The notes beneath the pieces are model-generated. The model made no database searches. It saw only the letters and a program-made list of their open reading frames with translations, and had not been told where the DNA came from. Position numbers and translations under genes: made by a program. This document shows, in pieces, positions 18,105 to 26,446 of a stretch of DNA of 64,000 nt. Source of the stretch: Streptomyces sp. NBC_00582. GTDB lineage: Bacteria > Actinomycetota > Actinomycetes > Streptomycetales > Streptomycetaceae. The stretch is taken from contig NZ_CP107772.1 of the NCBI RefSeq assembly GCF_036345155.1, forward strand, positions 3,162,001 to 3,226,000. The letters are read 5' to 3'. The stretch's first letter is position 1. Every line of letters starts with the position of its first letter.

Positions 18105-19444
18105 TGCTCGTCTCCTTCTGGGGCGACGCCTCCAGCAGCCGTGCCTGCGGCCTGGGGAGGGGTGGCGTCCCCTTCCGGTCCGGGCTCGTCGCCCCGGTCC
18201 GGGCTCGTCGTCTCCGTCAGGCGGTAGCGGTATGCGGCCGGGCACGCGACGACACGGCCCCCGGCCCGGCGGGCCAGGCCGACGTCACGCAGTACGCGTA
18301 CGGCGTCGTCGGACAGCCGGGCCGCTCCGTCCTCGGACTGGTACGCCCTGGCCCACCGGGGGAAGCGCCGCAGCAGGTCCGCTCCGGCCTCGGCGAGCTG
18401 CTCGGGCAGCAGCCCGGCCGGCGTGGCGCACAGCGGCTCCAGGAGAAGCAGCGCGGCGACCCGGGCGGTCGACGTGTCGTCGGGGAAGCGGACGTCGGTG
18501 GCCAGCCCGTCCGGGTCCACGAGCAGGTAGCCCTCGGCTCGTTCCTCCAGCAGGAAACCGGCCTGTTCGACCGAGCGGCGCAGGATCTGGCGTCCGGTCA
18601 GGGAGGTGACGTACGCCAGTTCGTCGTCGGTGAGATCCGTCCGGTACAGCACGGGGTCGTCGAAGAGGCGGCGCAGCACCGAGTGGCGCAGCCTCAGGTT
18701 GCGTTGCGCGTCCGTGGCGGCCCGCTCGCCGTGCGCCTCGTCCGCCGTGCCGTCGGCGACCGCGCCGCCGTAGCGGCGCTCGCGCACCAGACCGGTGAGG
18801 AGTTCCCCGAACCGCGCGGGCACCTCGTCCGGGGGTACGGCGAGCCGGGAGGCGCCGACGGGCGCGGCGGGCAGCCGCATCAGCAGCGTGGTGTCCACCC
18901 GGTAGAGGACCTTCGCCTCGGCGGACTCGACGTACGCCTCGGTGGTCCCGTCGACCGCGCGCAGCACGTCGTAGGACTCCAGCAGTTTCAGGACGTCGAC
19001 GAACGCCATCCGCTCCGGCTTGTGCACCGGGTCGAACGCGGCCAGCGCCCGGTCGGCCGACGTGGCCTGCACGACACGGTCGGCGAGCATGCCGATGGTC
19101 GTCATCGGCATGGACAGCAGCTCGGCGGCGGTCACGCACAGCAGCACGTAACGCCGGCGGTCGAACGGGGCCCGGCCGGAACGCGCCCTGCGGGCCGGTC
19201 GGGAGCCGTCCGGGTCGGCGCGGACCTTGGTGAGTCGGGCGTAGCCGCGGCGCGGTTCCACCACCAGGCTCCAGCCACAGGTGTAGTCGAACCACTGGGC
19301 CAGCGGCTCGCGACGGCGGCGTACCAGTTCGAAGCCGGCCGGGTCGGTGGCCTCGGTCAGCAGGGGCCGGGCCAGCAGGAGACGGATGGCACGGGCGACC
19401 TGCTCCCGTTCCGCGGCGGCGAGTTGGTTGGCGAGGGTGCTCAT
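18101..19444 (-). CDS. jetB: JetB-like subunit of Wadjet type III/EptABCD (TIGR02678, DUF2398)
   Basis: A 447-residue protein of the TIGR02678/DUF2398 family, which by position and predicted winged-helix content is the small kleisin-associated (KITE-like) partner of the SMC complex. The N-terminal part (NQLAAAEREQVARAIRLLL) and RRYVLLCVTAAELLSMP are recognisable family regions. The C-terminus (about the last 35 residues) is Pro/Gly/Glu-rich and probably disordered. The ATG at 19444 overlaps the jetA stop and its own stop overlaps jetC, so the four subunits are translationally coupled. No catalytic residues are expected. Confidence 0.88.
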   Translation of the reverse strand: MSTLANQLAAAEREQVARAIRLLLARPLLTEATDPAGFELVRRRREPLAQWFDYTCGWSLVVEPRRGYARLTKVRADPDGSRPARRARSGRAPFDRRRYVLLCVTAAELLSMPMTTIGMLADRVVQATSADRALAAFDPVHKPERMAFVDVLKLLESYDVLRAVDGTTEAYVESAEAKVLYRVDTTLLMRLPAAPVGASRLAVPPDEVPARFGELLTGLVRERRYGGAVADGTADEAHGERAATDAQRNLRLRHSVLRRLFDDPVLYRTDLTDDELAYVTSLTGRQILRRSVEQAGFLLEERAEGYLLVDPDGLATDVRFPDDTSTARVAALLLLEPLCATPAGLLPEQLAEAGADLLRRFPRWARAYQSEDGAARLSDDAVRVLRDVGLARRAGGRVVACPAAYRYRLTETTSPDRGDEPGPEGDATPPQAAGTAAGGVAPEGDEQ

Positions 19445-20994
19445 CCGGCTGCCTCCCGCCGCGCGGCGTCCGGCCGTGGGAGGGGGCTCACTCCGCCTGC
19501 CGCTGTGACGAGCACGACGTAGTCGGGTCCGGCGAGGGTGCCCTTCGTCGTGCGCAGTACGGCGGTGCGCTCGTCGGGAGGTGGGGACAGCGCGATCTCC
19601 ACCCGGCCGTCGCCCGTCGTGGCGCGCCGCGAGCCGGTCGTGTCCGGCCGGGCGGCCAGGGCCCGGCCCACCAGGTCGAGCAGCCGCTCGAACACGACGG
19701 GATCCAGGGTGCCGAAGGAGGACAGGCGCACCGGGCCGTCCGTCTCCAACGCCCGCCAGGCACGCGCGAGTTCCGCTCGCTCCACGCGGGCACGCTCCGC
19801 GCGCTCGGCCTTGACCGCCGTGACGTCCCGCACCCTGGCCGTGCGGGTGAAGCGCTCCGTCCGTCCGCTGGTCCGCAACAGCGCCGACACCTCCACGGGC
19901 GGGGCCTCCGACCAGGAACGGGACGACGGGATCAACTCCGGGTCGGGGTGGGCGAGGTGGGCGTGACGCGCCGGGCCGAGTCCGAAGGCCGCCGACCACA
20001 GCCGGTGCAGGTCCTCCTCCGCCGGGGCCGCGGCGAACCAGCGCGCCAGCTCCCGGAAGTCCTGTACGGCGCTGGAGGAGCGGCGCCGTGACTCGTTGAT
20101 CCGCTCCAGGACCTGCAGGAGCGAGACGATGGCGCGCCGGGCGATGTCGTGCAGCTGCTCGATCCGGGGCCGTGTCCCGTCGTCCGGCAGGAACCACGCC
20201 CGCAGGCCCGCCCAGCGCGCCCGCCTGCTCTCCAGCCAGCCTGCCGCGGGGTCCCCACCGGCCACCGGCGGCAGCTCGGCCCCACGCAGAGCCCGCTCGC
20301 GCAGCACGGCGGTCCCCCGCTCCTCCACCCGGGCCACGGCGGCGGCGACCGCCTGTCCGCGCCGGTCGAGGTTGACCAGGAACTCCTGGAGGTATGCGAC
20401 GGTGGCGGCCTTGACCTCGCGGAACACCTCCAGGTCCGCGCCCTCGGCGCGCAGGAGGCGCTGCAGTTCGCCGTTGAACGCCTTGGTGTTCTCCACCAGG
20501 GCTTCCAGGTGCGCCTCCAGCTCGCGCAGTGTGCTGAAGATCCGCCGGTCGGCGGAGGCGGGTTCGCCGGACAGCAGGCACAAGTCGTCCAGGCGGTCGG
20601 CGATGGCCTCCAGCACGGCCGTCTGCAACGCCCCGGTGGAAGCCAGCACCTCGAGCGCGTGCCGCACTCCGGCGAGAGCCGCCTCACCCCTGCGGGTCAG
20701 CGAGTACTGGAGGTTGCGCCGCTCGTACTCCTCGGCCGTGCGGTAGTTCTCCGCGTGGTTGTGCACGACGTCGAGGAGTTCCCACTTCACGAGCCGGGTG
20801 AGCGCGTCGTGCAGTTCCGCGTCGTCGACGTCCGCCACCCAGCCCACCTGGCGCAGTCGCTCGCGTACCGCGTCGGCCCCCAGGGTGGTTTCGAGGTGCT
20901 CGCCGGCCACGCCGAAGGCGTCCAGCACCGCCCCGTTCAGATCGGCCTTCTCTCCCGTCGTGAACCGGAACATCTCCGGTGGCACCCTGCGCAC
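19441..20994 (-). CDS. jetA: JetA-like subunit of Wadjet type III/EptABCD (TIGR02677, DUF2397)
   Basis: A 517-residue protein of the TIGR02677/DUF2397 family, taken to be the kleisin-like subunit bridging the SMC heads. It begins MFRFTTGEKADLNGAVLDAF after a short leader, with Arg- and Ala-rich helices throughout and no enzyme motif. The GTG at 20994 is chosen because GGAGG lies about 9 bases upstream; an in-frame ATG at 20973 has a poor site. It is the first gene of the operon, so the promoter should lie in 20995-21180, next to a kinase remnant. Confidence 0.88.
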   Translation of the reverse strand: MRRVPPEMFRFTTGEKADLNGAVLDAFGVAGEHLETTLGADAVRERLRQVGWVADVDDAELHDALTRLVKWELLDVVHNHAENYRTAEEYERRNLQYSLTRRGEAALAGVRHALEVLASTGALQTAVLEAIADRLDDLCLLSGEPASADRRIFSTLRELEAHLEALVENTKAFNGELQRLLRAEGADLEVFREVKAATVAYLQEFLVNLDRRGQAVAAAVARVEERGTAVLRERALRGAELPPVAGGDPAAGWLESRRARWAGLRAWFLPDDGTRPRIEQLHDIARRAIVSLLQVLERINESRRRSSSAVQDFRELARWFAAAPAEEDLHRLWSAAFGLGPARHAHLAHPDPELIPSSRSWSEAPPVEVSALLRTSGRTERFTRTARVRDVTAVKAERAERARVERAELARAWRALETDGPVRLSSFGTLDPVVFERLLDLVGRALAARPDTTGSRRATTGDGRVEIALSPPPDERTAVLRTTKGTLAGPDYVVLVTAAGGVSPLPRPDAARREAAG

Positions 20995-21513
20995 GCCCGT
21001 CGTCCCTCCCCGCCGCCCCGGCGGTATCGGCGATCTCCACCGTAGAGGGCGGCACCGGCATCACGGGCCGTGTCCCGGAAGAGGGGTGTGCGCCCCGGTC
21101 TGCCGGGGAATGGGCGGTGACCGGCCTCCCGCCGGCGCGGGAGGTGGTCCGGCGTGGCCGTGGACACCGGTTCCGCCCGATGGTGAGACCCTTCGTGCAC
21201 ATCGCGCCGCTCAGCCCCGACGACCCTTCCGAGCTGGGCGGATACGAACTGCTCGGCGGGATCGGACAGGGCGGGATGGGCCAGGTGTACCCGGGCGGCG
21301 GGTCAGCCACTGGAGGGGCTGCGGGGGCTGCGGGATGCCCGGCGCAGCGCTCCCGCCACCGGGCAGCCCCCGACGCGTCCGGGTGGAACCCGGGCGCGAT
21401 TCGTACGGGCGACCCGGTGGGCCGGTGATCAGGCCGGACATCAGCAGCGACTCGTCGCCGAGTTGCACCTCGTGCACATCGGCGTCCGGCCCGGACGCCT
21501 GCCGGGCTGTGTC
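20995..21513. other. Gap of about 520 bases between jetA and RNase J
   Basis: This stretch should hold the jetA promoter, running left from about 21000. It contains one recognisable element, a protein-kinase N-terminal fragment at 21180-21296. The remainder (21297-21513) shows no family resemblance in any frame. Base composition is as GC-rich as its surroundings. It looks like a scar of lost genes, not a regulatory region. Confidence 0.5.
21180..21296 (+). pseudogene. N-terminal fragment of a Ser/Thr protein kinase
   Basis: From the ATG at 21180 the plus strand encodes LSPDDPSELGGYELLGGIG followed by QGGMGQVYPGG. This is the start and the glycine-rich ATP loop (GxGxxGxV) of Streptomyces PknB-type kinases. 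After this point the reading frame turns into Gly/Ala-rich sequence without the invariant Lys, HRD or DFG motifs and stops at 21428. Only about 40 residues of a kinase of 500 or more are left, so it cannot be functional. It lies between two minus-strand operons. Confidence 0.65.
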
Positions 21514-23199
21514 TCAGGCGTCGATGATGACGGGGATGACGAGGGGCTTGCGGCGGTGGGTGCGGAACGCCCAGTTCGCCACGGCGCGGGCGATGAGCTG
21601 TTCGAGTTGGCGTGCGTCCCCGACGCCTTCCTCGGCCGCCGTGGCGAGGGTCTTCTCGATGACGGGGACGACCGGCTCGAAGGTGGCGTCGTCGTGGACG
21701 AAGCCGCGGGCCAGGAAGTCGGGGGCCTCGGCAAGGGCGCCGGTGTCCGCGTCGACGATCGCCACCACCGTGACCACGCCTTCGGCGGCGAGGGTGAGGC
21801 GGTCCTTGAGGGACGCTTCGGTGGCGCCGCCGACTTCCATGCCATCCACGTAGACGTTGCCGGCGGGGACCTTGCCGGTGATGGACGCGCGCCCGTCGAC
21901 GAGGTCGACGACGACGCCGTCCTCGGCGATGACGACCCGGTCGGGGTCGACACCGGTACGGATGGCGAGGTCGCCGTTGGCCCGCAGATGGCGCCATTCG
22001 CCGTGCACGGGCATGACGTTGCGGGGTTTGACGATGTTGTAGCAGTAGACGAGTTCGCCGGCGCTGGCGTGCCCGGAGACGTGCACCTTGGCGTTGCCCT
22101 TGTGGACCACGTGAGCGCCCCACCGGGTGAGTCCGTTGATCACCCGGTAGATGGCGTTCTCGTTGCCGGGGATGAGGGAGCTGGCGAGCAGGACGGTGTC
22201 GCCCTTGCCGATGCGGATCATGTGGTCACGGTTGGCCATCCGTGACAGCGCGGCCATGGGTTCGCCCTGGGAGCCGGTGCACACCAGGGTGATCCTGTGG
22301 TCCGGGAGCTTCTCCAGTTCCCTGGTGCTCACGACCAGACCGGACGGGACCTTCAGATAACCCAGGTCACGGGCGATGCCCATGTTGCGGACCATCGACC
22401 GGCCGACGAAGGCGACCTTACGGCCGTGTTGGTGGGCGGCGTCCAGGATCTGCTGGATGCGGTGCACGTGGCTGGCGAAGCTGGAGACGATGACCCGGCG
22501 CGGCGCGGTGCGCATCACCTGCTCGATCGCCGGGTTCAGCTCACGCTCGGAGGTGGTGAAGCCGGGTACTTCGGCGTTGGTGGAGTCGGTGAGGAACAGG
22601 TCCACGCCCTCCTCACCGAGGCGGGCGAAGGCGCGCAGATCGGTGATGCGGTCGTCGAGGGGGAACTGGTCCATCTTGAAGTCGCCGGTGTGCAGCACCA
22701 TCCCGGCGCCTGTGCGGATGGCGACCGCGAGGCTGTCGGGGATGGAGTGGTTGACCGCCACGAACTCGCAGTCGAAGGGCCCGAAGCCGCGCCGGTCGCC
22801 CTCCCGCACTCGCACCGTGCGCGGCCGGATGCCGTGTTCCTTGAGCTTGGCCTCCAGGAACGCCAGCGTCAGCTTCGAGCCGACGACGGGAATGTCGGAC
22901 CGCTCGCGCAGCAGGTACGGCATGCCGCCGATGTGGTCCTCGTGGCCGTGGGTGAGTACGACGGCCACGATGTCGTCCAGCCGGTCCCGGATCGAGGTGA
23001 AGTCCGGCAGGATCACGTCGACGCCGGGCTGGGTCTCCTCGGGGAAGAGCACGCCGCAGTCGACGATGAGCAGCTTGCCGGCGTGCTCGAAGACGGTCAT
23101 GTTGCGGCCGATCTCACCCAGGCCGCCCAGGGCGATGACCCGCAGCCCTCCTTCGGGCAGGGGCGGGGCGGCTTTCAGTTCGGGGTGTGGATGGCTCAT
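21514..23199 (-). CDS. rnj: Ribonuclease J (likely second copy)
   Basis: A 561-residue RNase J: a metallo-beta-lactamase/beta-CASP ribonuclease with endo- and 5'-3' exonuclease activity in mRNA decay and rRNA maturation. LTHGHEDHIGG (about residues 82-92) is the zinc motif, followed by VNHSIPDSLAV, HTGDFKMDQ and SFASHVHRIQQILDA of the beta-CASP region and HVSGHASAGE near the C-terminus. Length equals typical Streptomyces RNase J. The usual Streptomyces gene lies beside dapA; that neighbour is absent here, so I infer an extra copy. No clear Shine-Dalgarno is seen before the ATG at 23199. Confidence 0.9.
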   Translation of the reverse strand: MSHPHPELKAAPPLPEGGLRVIALGGLGEIGRNMTVFEHAGKLLIVDCGVLFPEETQPGVDVILPDFTSIRDRLDDIVAVVLTHGHEDHIGGMPYLLRERSDIPVVGSKLTLAFLEAKLKEHGIRPRTVRVREGDRRGFGPFDCEFVAVNHSIPDSLAVAIRTGAGMVLHTGDFKMDQFPLDDRITDLRAFARLGEEGVDLFLTDSTNAEVPGFTTSERELNPAIEQVMRTAPRRVIVSSFASHVHRIQQILDAAHQHGRKVAFVGRSMVRNMGIARDLGYLKVPSGLVVSTRELEKLPDHRITLVCTGSQGEPMAALSRMANRDHMIRIGKGDTVLLASSLIPGNENAIYRVINGLTRWGAHVVHKGNAKVHVSGHASAGELVYCYNIVKPRNVMPVHGEWRHLRANGDLAIRTGVDPDRVVIAEDGVVVDLVDGRASITGKVPAGNVYVDGMEVGGATEASLKDRLTLAAEGVVTVVAIVDADTGALAEAPDFLARGFVHDDATFEPVVPVIEKTLATAAEEGVGDARQLEQLIARAVANWAFRTHRRKPLVIPVIIDA

Positions 23200-23617
23200 A
23201 CCCTGACGGTACCCGGAGAGCGGAACGAGAGGATCCATTGCCTGTGTGATCTCTTCTTCCCGATGGAGCCGGGCACCGGCAGTGGCTGCTCCGGGACGAT
23301 CGGATGATCTCCGCGGCCTCCCGGTGCGCCCCGCCGCTGGGCCACTCGGTGTACAGCAGTGCCCGCTCGGTGTACGTGGAGGGGCCCAGGTGCCGTTTGG
23401 CACCAAGGCCCCGAAGGAACCGCAACCGCCAACTGTGGCCCTACTCGCGGCGGCCCCTCGTCAGTTCGGGGCGCCCGGTCCGGTCGTCAGTTCCGTCGCC
23501 GTCCGTACGACAACCTGGCTTCGAAAGACATCGAATGCCTCGAAGCACGCCCCTGGCTCGCCGGGTTGCGCCACCGCTGCACCCGCCCGGGCGGCCCGGT
23601 GCATAGAATCCCATCCC
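23200..23617. other. Divergent intergenic region, RNase J / GvpU-like gene
   Basis: About 418 bases with no supportable gene. It must hold promoters in both directions. TAGAAT at 23604-23609 lies 8 bases before the ATG of the small plus-strand gene and would fit a -10 box giving a leaderless or nearly leaderless mRNA. No matching -35 box was found, and nothing else recognisable was seen. Confidence 0.4.
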
Positions 23618-23977
23618 ATGCCGAAGCTTGACGAGCTGCTCGTTGCGATAGCCACCCTCGTGGAGTCCGGGCAGAGCAATCAGATGTCCCTGACCGTGGT
23701 CACCAGTGGTGCCGTCATCACCGGTCGGCTGGCTCCGGAAGCCATGTGGAGGCAGCGGGTGTCCGAGGTGCTGACGGACTCCGCCGACCTGGGCGCGTTC
23801 TCCGCCGTCTTCGACACCCGCACGAGGATGGACGGGCCGCCCACGCATCTGCATTTCCACGTCGCCCGGATCCTGCAGGGTACGGTGGGCATCCCGGAGA
23901 CAGGCGGGATGTACCGCGTTGCGATCGAGGCCGTCAGTGCCTGGACTGTGGGCGACTTCAGCTACTCCGACCACTGA
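23618..23977 (+). CDS. Small GvpU-like protein
   Basis: A 119-residue soluble protein. MSLTVVTSGAVITGRLAPE near residue 25 and THLHFHVARIL with GMYRVAIEAVSAWTVGDFS near the C-terminus follow the pattern of gas vesicle accessory GvpU-like proteins as annotated in actinobacteria: a beta-rich domain giving LTLxxxGxVxxG, then HLxxA, then a final WxxG region. No other gvp gene is in the window, so a gas-vesicle role is doubtful and it is best treated as a small protein of unknown function. There is no real Shine-Dalgarno; TAGAAT just upstream suggests a leaderless transcript. A strong hairpin follows 16 bases after the stop. Confidence 0.6.
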   Translation: MPKLDELLVAIATLVESGQSNQMSLTVVTSGAVITGRLAPEAMWRQRVSEVLTDSADLGAFSAVFDTRTRMDGPPTHLHFHVARILQGTVGIPETGGMYRVAIEAVSAWTVGDFSYSDH

Positions 23978-23992
23978 CCACCGACCCATGGC

Positions 23993-24039
23993 ACAGAGTG
24001 AGGCCCCATCGGCACGCCGGTGGGGCCTCACTGCTCTGT
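23993..24039 (+). terminator. Strong hairpin terminator after the GvpU-like gene
   Basis: GTGAGGCCCCA (23998-24008) pairs perfectly with TGGGGCCTCAC (24021-24031), and the outer bases ACAGAG/CTCTGT extend the stem with a small bulge. The loop is 12 bases. There is no long U-run, as is common in Streptomyces terminators. Confidence 0.75.
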
Positions 24040-24321
24040 TCGGCTCACACCTGTCCGTAAGTCAGGCGGACGGGGGAAGTGCCGAGCGTTGCGGAAGTCG
24101 GCTCGTACGGGCCGACCAGGGGCACAGATGCGGCGGCAGGGCGGGTGCCGCAGGGAAGCCGAGTTGGGCCATGGTCCTGAGGACCTCGCCGGGTGGGGTG
24201 AGGGCGGTTCAGCGGGAGAGGGCGAGGGCGACGGCGCTCGGAGTGCTGCCGTGTTCGTCGGCCACGGGCGCGGCCCCGAGCCGGCGGCAGTGCATCGCAC
24301 GTTCGGCTTCGGCCCCAGTGG
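24040..24321. other. Non-coding stretch between terminator and CBS gene
   Basis: About 280 bases with no gene I can support. A 28-codon minus-strand frame (24295-24209) ends in a short segment that faintly recalls the C-terminal part of aldo/keto reductases, too short to call. The rest shows no motif or hairpin of note. Confidence 0.35.
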
Positions 24322-24618
24322 TCAGCGGTGGTGCGAAGGGCCGATGACGTCGGCGATGTCTCGCAGGCGGATCCGGTCCGTGTATCCGGAGCCGTCGCGA
24401 ACGGCCGTGAGCCCGGCCCGGGTGACCAGGCCAGTGCGCAGACCGTCCTCGTCGCAGACCGCCAGATGACCTGTACGGGCGGCGGTCATCACGGACAGTG
24501 CCACCTCCACGGTCATGTCCTCCCAGACCTGCGGCCCGGCCGGGTCCATGGTGTCGGTCACCGCGCCGCGCGCGGGGTGGGCGCTCGCCGGGCGGAACTG
24601 CGTCTGGTCCAGCGTCAA
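24322..24618 (-). CDS. Small CBS-domain protein
   Basis: A 98-residue protein with one recognisable CBS motif: GAVTDTMDPAGPQVWEDMTVE, then AARTGHLAVCDEDGLRTGLVTRAGL (given here as the segments GAVTDTMDPAG, VWEDMTVEVALSVM and GHLAVCDEDGLRTGLVTR). CBS modules bind adenosine nucleotides and usually act in pairs, so this short form probably dimerises. The start is TTG at 24618, supported by AGGAGG six bases upstream, because no ATG or GTG gives the right N-terminus. It sits 46 bases downstream of the DEAD-box helicase gene and is probably co-transcribed with it. The end reads IADVIGPSHHR. Confidence 0.8.
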   Translation of the reverse strand: MTLDQTQFRPASAHPARGAVTDTMDPAGPQVWEDMTVEVALSVMTAARTGHLAVCDEDGLRTGLVTRAGLTAVRDGSGYTDRIRLRDIADVIGPSHHR

Positions 24619-24664
24619 AGGGTGCCTCCTGCGGAGTTGGGCCGGCTTCCTGATCACGAAGGTT

Positions 24665-26104
24665 CTATGCAGCCGGACCCCCGCCGGACTGCCGTACGGG
24701 CGCACGGCGGGCCGTCGGGACGGGGCGGCGTCGGCCGCGTGAGGTGGCGCCGCGCTTCTTGGGGCGTTCGACCACCGGTGCGGTGATGACGACCGGGATG
24801 CCGGACGGGGCCTGGGCGCCGGTGATGCGGTGCAGGGCCTCTTCGCCGGTGCGGACCTGGGTGGTCTGCGGGACGATGCCGGCCGCTGCCATGAGGCGAG
24901 CCATGCCGCGGCGCTGGTTGGGGGTGACCAGGGTGACGACGCTGCCGGACTCTCCTGCGCGGGCGGTACGGCCGCCGCGGTGCACGTAGTCCTTGTGGTC
25001 GGTCGGCGGATCGACGTTGACGACGAGGTCGAGGCTGTCGACATGGATGCCGCGCGCCGCGACATTGGTCGCCACCAGCACGTTGACGTGCCCGCTCTTG
25101 AACTGCGCCAGCGTGCGGGTGCGCTGCGGCTGCGACTTCCCGCCATGGAGGGCGGCGGCCCGTACCCCGCTGTTCAGGAGGTGCTCGGTCAGGCTGTCGA
25201 CGGCGTGCTTGGTGTCGAGGAACATGATCACACGGCCGTCGCGTGCGGCGATCTGGGTGGTGGCCATGTGCTTGTCAGCGCCGTGAACGTGGAGCACGTG
25301 GTGCTCCATCGTCGTGACCGCGCCGGCCGAGGGGTCGACGGAGTGCACGACGGGGTCGCTGAGGTAGCGGCGCACGAGCAGGTCGACGTTGCGGTCGAGA
25401 GTGGCGGAGAACAGCATGCGCTGGCCTTCGGGGCGGACCTGGTCGAGAAGGGCGGTGACCTGCGGCATGAAGCCCATGTCGGCCATCTGGTCGGCCTCGT
25501 CGAGGACGGTGACGGAAACCTGGTTCAGGTGGCAGTCGCCGCGGTCGATGAGGTCTTTGAGGCGTCCCGGCGTGGCGACGACGACCTCGGCGCCACCGCG
25601 CAGCGCGCTCGCCTGCCTGCCGATCGGCACTCCGCCCACCACGGTGGCCAGCCGCAGCCTCACGGAGCGGGCGTACGGGGCGAGTGCGTCGGTGACCTGC
25701 TGCGCCAGCTCGCGCGTGGGTACGAGGATCAGCCCCAGCGGCTGCCCGGCCTCGGCGCGCTGCCCGGCCGTACGGGCCAGCAGCGCCAGCCCGAAGGCGA
25801 GGGTCTTGCCGGAGCCGGTGCGGCCACGGCCCAGTACGTCCCGGCCGGCGAGGGAGTTCGGCAGGGTCGCGGCCTGGATGGGGAAGGGTACGGTCACGCC
25901 TTGCGAGCCGAGCGCGCCCAGCAGCGCCCCCGGCATGTCGAGATCGGCGAAACCCTCCACGGCGGGGAGCGCGGGAGTGATCGTCCTGGGCAGCGCGAAC
26001 TCCCCTTGGACCGCGGCGGGCCGGCGGCCGTAACCACCGGAACGGCTCCGTCCGCCGGAGCGGCTCCTGGCCGACGGACGGTCGTTCATGCGTGTGCGGT
26101 TCAT
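24665..26104 (-). CDS. DEAD/DEAH-box RNA helicase
   Basis: A 479-residue ATP-dependent RNA helicase, likely used to unwind structured RNA in the cold. The motifs are in order: Q-motif region VPFPIQAATLP, motif I GRTGSGKT, PTRELAQQ, TPGRL, VLDEADQMADMGF (DEAD), SATLD, then VATNVAARGIHVD and HRGGRTARAG of the second RecA domain. Arg/Gly/Ser-rich tails at both ends (about residues 1-30 and the last 30) fit RNA binding. The ATG at 26104 has AGGAAGG upstream and is preferred over one at 26128. The upstream 280 bases may be a long, cold-responsive leader; cspA lies just beyond on the same strand. Confidence 0.9.
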   Translation of the reverse strand: MNRTRMNDRPSARSRSGGRSRSGGYGRRPAAVQGEFALPRTITPALPAVEGFADLDMPGALLGALGSQGVTVPFPIQAATLPNSLAGRDVLGRGRTGSGKTLAFGLALLARTAGQRAEAGQPLGLILVPTRELAQQVTDALAPYARSVRLRLATVVGGVPIGRQASALRGGAEVVVATPGRLKDLIDRGDCHLNQVSVTVLDEADQMADMGFMPQVTALLDQVRPEGQRMLFSATLDRNVDLLVRRYLSDPVVHSVDPSAGAVTTMEHHVLHVHGADKHMATTQIAARDGRVIMFLDTKHAVDSLTEHLLNSGVRAAALHGGKSQPQRTRTLAQFKSGHVNVLVATNVAARGIHVDSLDLVVNVDPPTDHKDYVHRGGRTARAGESGSVVTLVTPNQRRGMARLMAAAGIVPQTTQVRTGEEALHRITGAQAPSGIPVVITAPVVERPKKRGATSRGRRRPVPTARRAPVRQSGGGPAA

Positions 26105-26387
26105 GCGGAACCTTCCTCGATGCGGCACATCTCAAGGAATTCCCACAGCGATGAGCAGCACAGAGAATTGCAAGAATGGACCGATGGAATGCGAGAGCGA
26201 ATCCGACCGACGGAAAATCCGTGCGGGCACGGGCTCTGACATGAGTGCGCGAAGCGGAGGCGATGTTCGGGCGTCCGCCGCGGCCATGAAGGGATGCGTG
26301 CACCCCTGAAGGATGCTCCGTATGCGGTGAGCCTACGGGTTTCCTGGTTGTCGTCCGCAGGCGAGACCACTGCGGGAAAATGCGAGC
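26105..26387. other. Leader/intergenic region before the DEAD-box helicase
   Basis: About 280 bases between the cspA terminator and the helicase start. The part near 26105-26220 is less GC-rich than its surroundings, consistent with a 5' untranslated leader. No riboswitch class or small gene was recognised. Confidence 0.4.
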
Positions 26388-26425
26388 AGCTGGGGCCCGC
26401 ACCCCGAAGGACGCGGGCCCCAGCT
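26388..26425 (-). terminator. Rho-independent terminator of cspA
   Basis: A perfect 13-base stem: AGCTGGGGCCCGC (26388-26400) with GCGGGCCCCAGCT (26413-26425), loop 12 bases. On the minus strand it is followed by GCTCGCATTTTCCC, a short U-run. It lies 21 bases past the cspA stop. Confidence 0.85.
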
Positions 26426-26446
26426 ACAAGTACGCGACAGACCGCG

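Noticed and set aside
13998..18227. Long plus-strand frames opposite jetC
   Set aside because: No family motif; composition matches antisense reading of a coiled-coil gene.
12736..20994. Chromosomal MukBEF or SMC-ScpAB condensin
   Set aside because: The TIGR02677-02680 set with a TOPRIM nuclease partner is distinct from housekeeping condensins and fits a Wadjet-type system better.
24209..24295. 28-codon minus-strand frame resembling an aldo/keto reductase end
   Set aside because: Similarity is limited to about ten residues and could arise by chance in GC-rich DNA.
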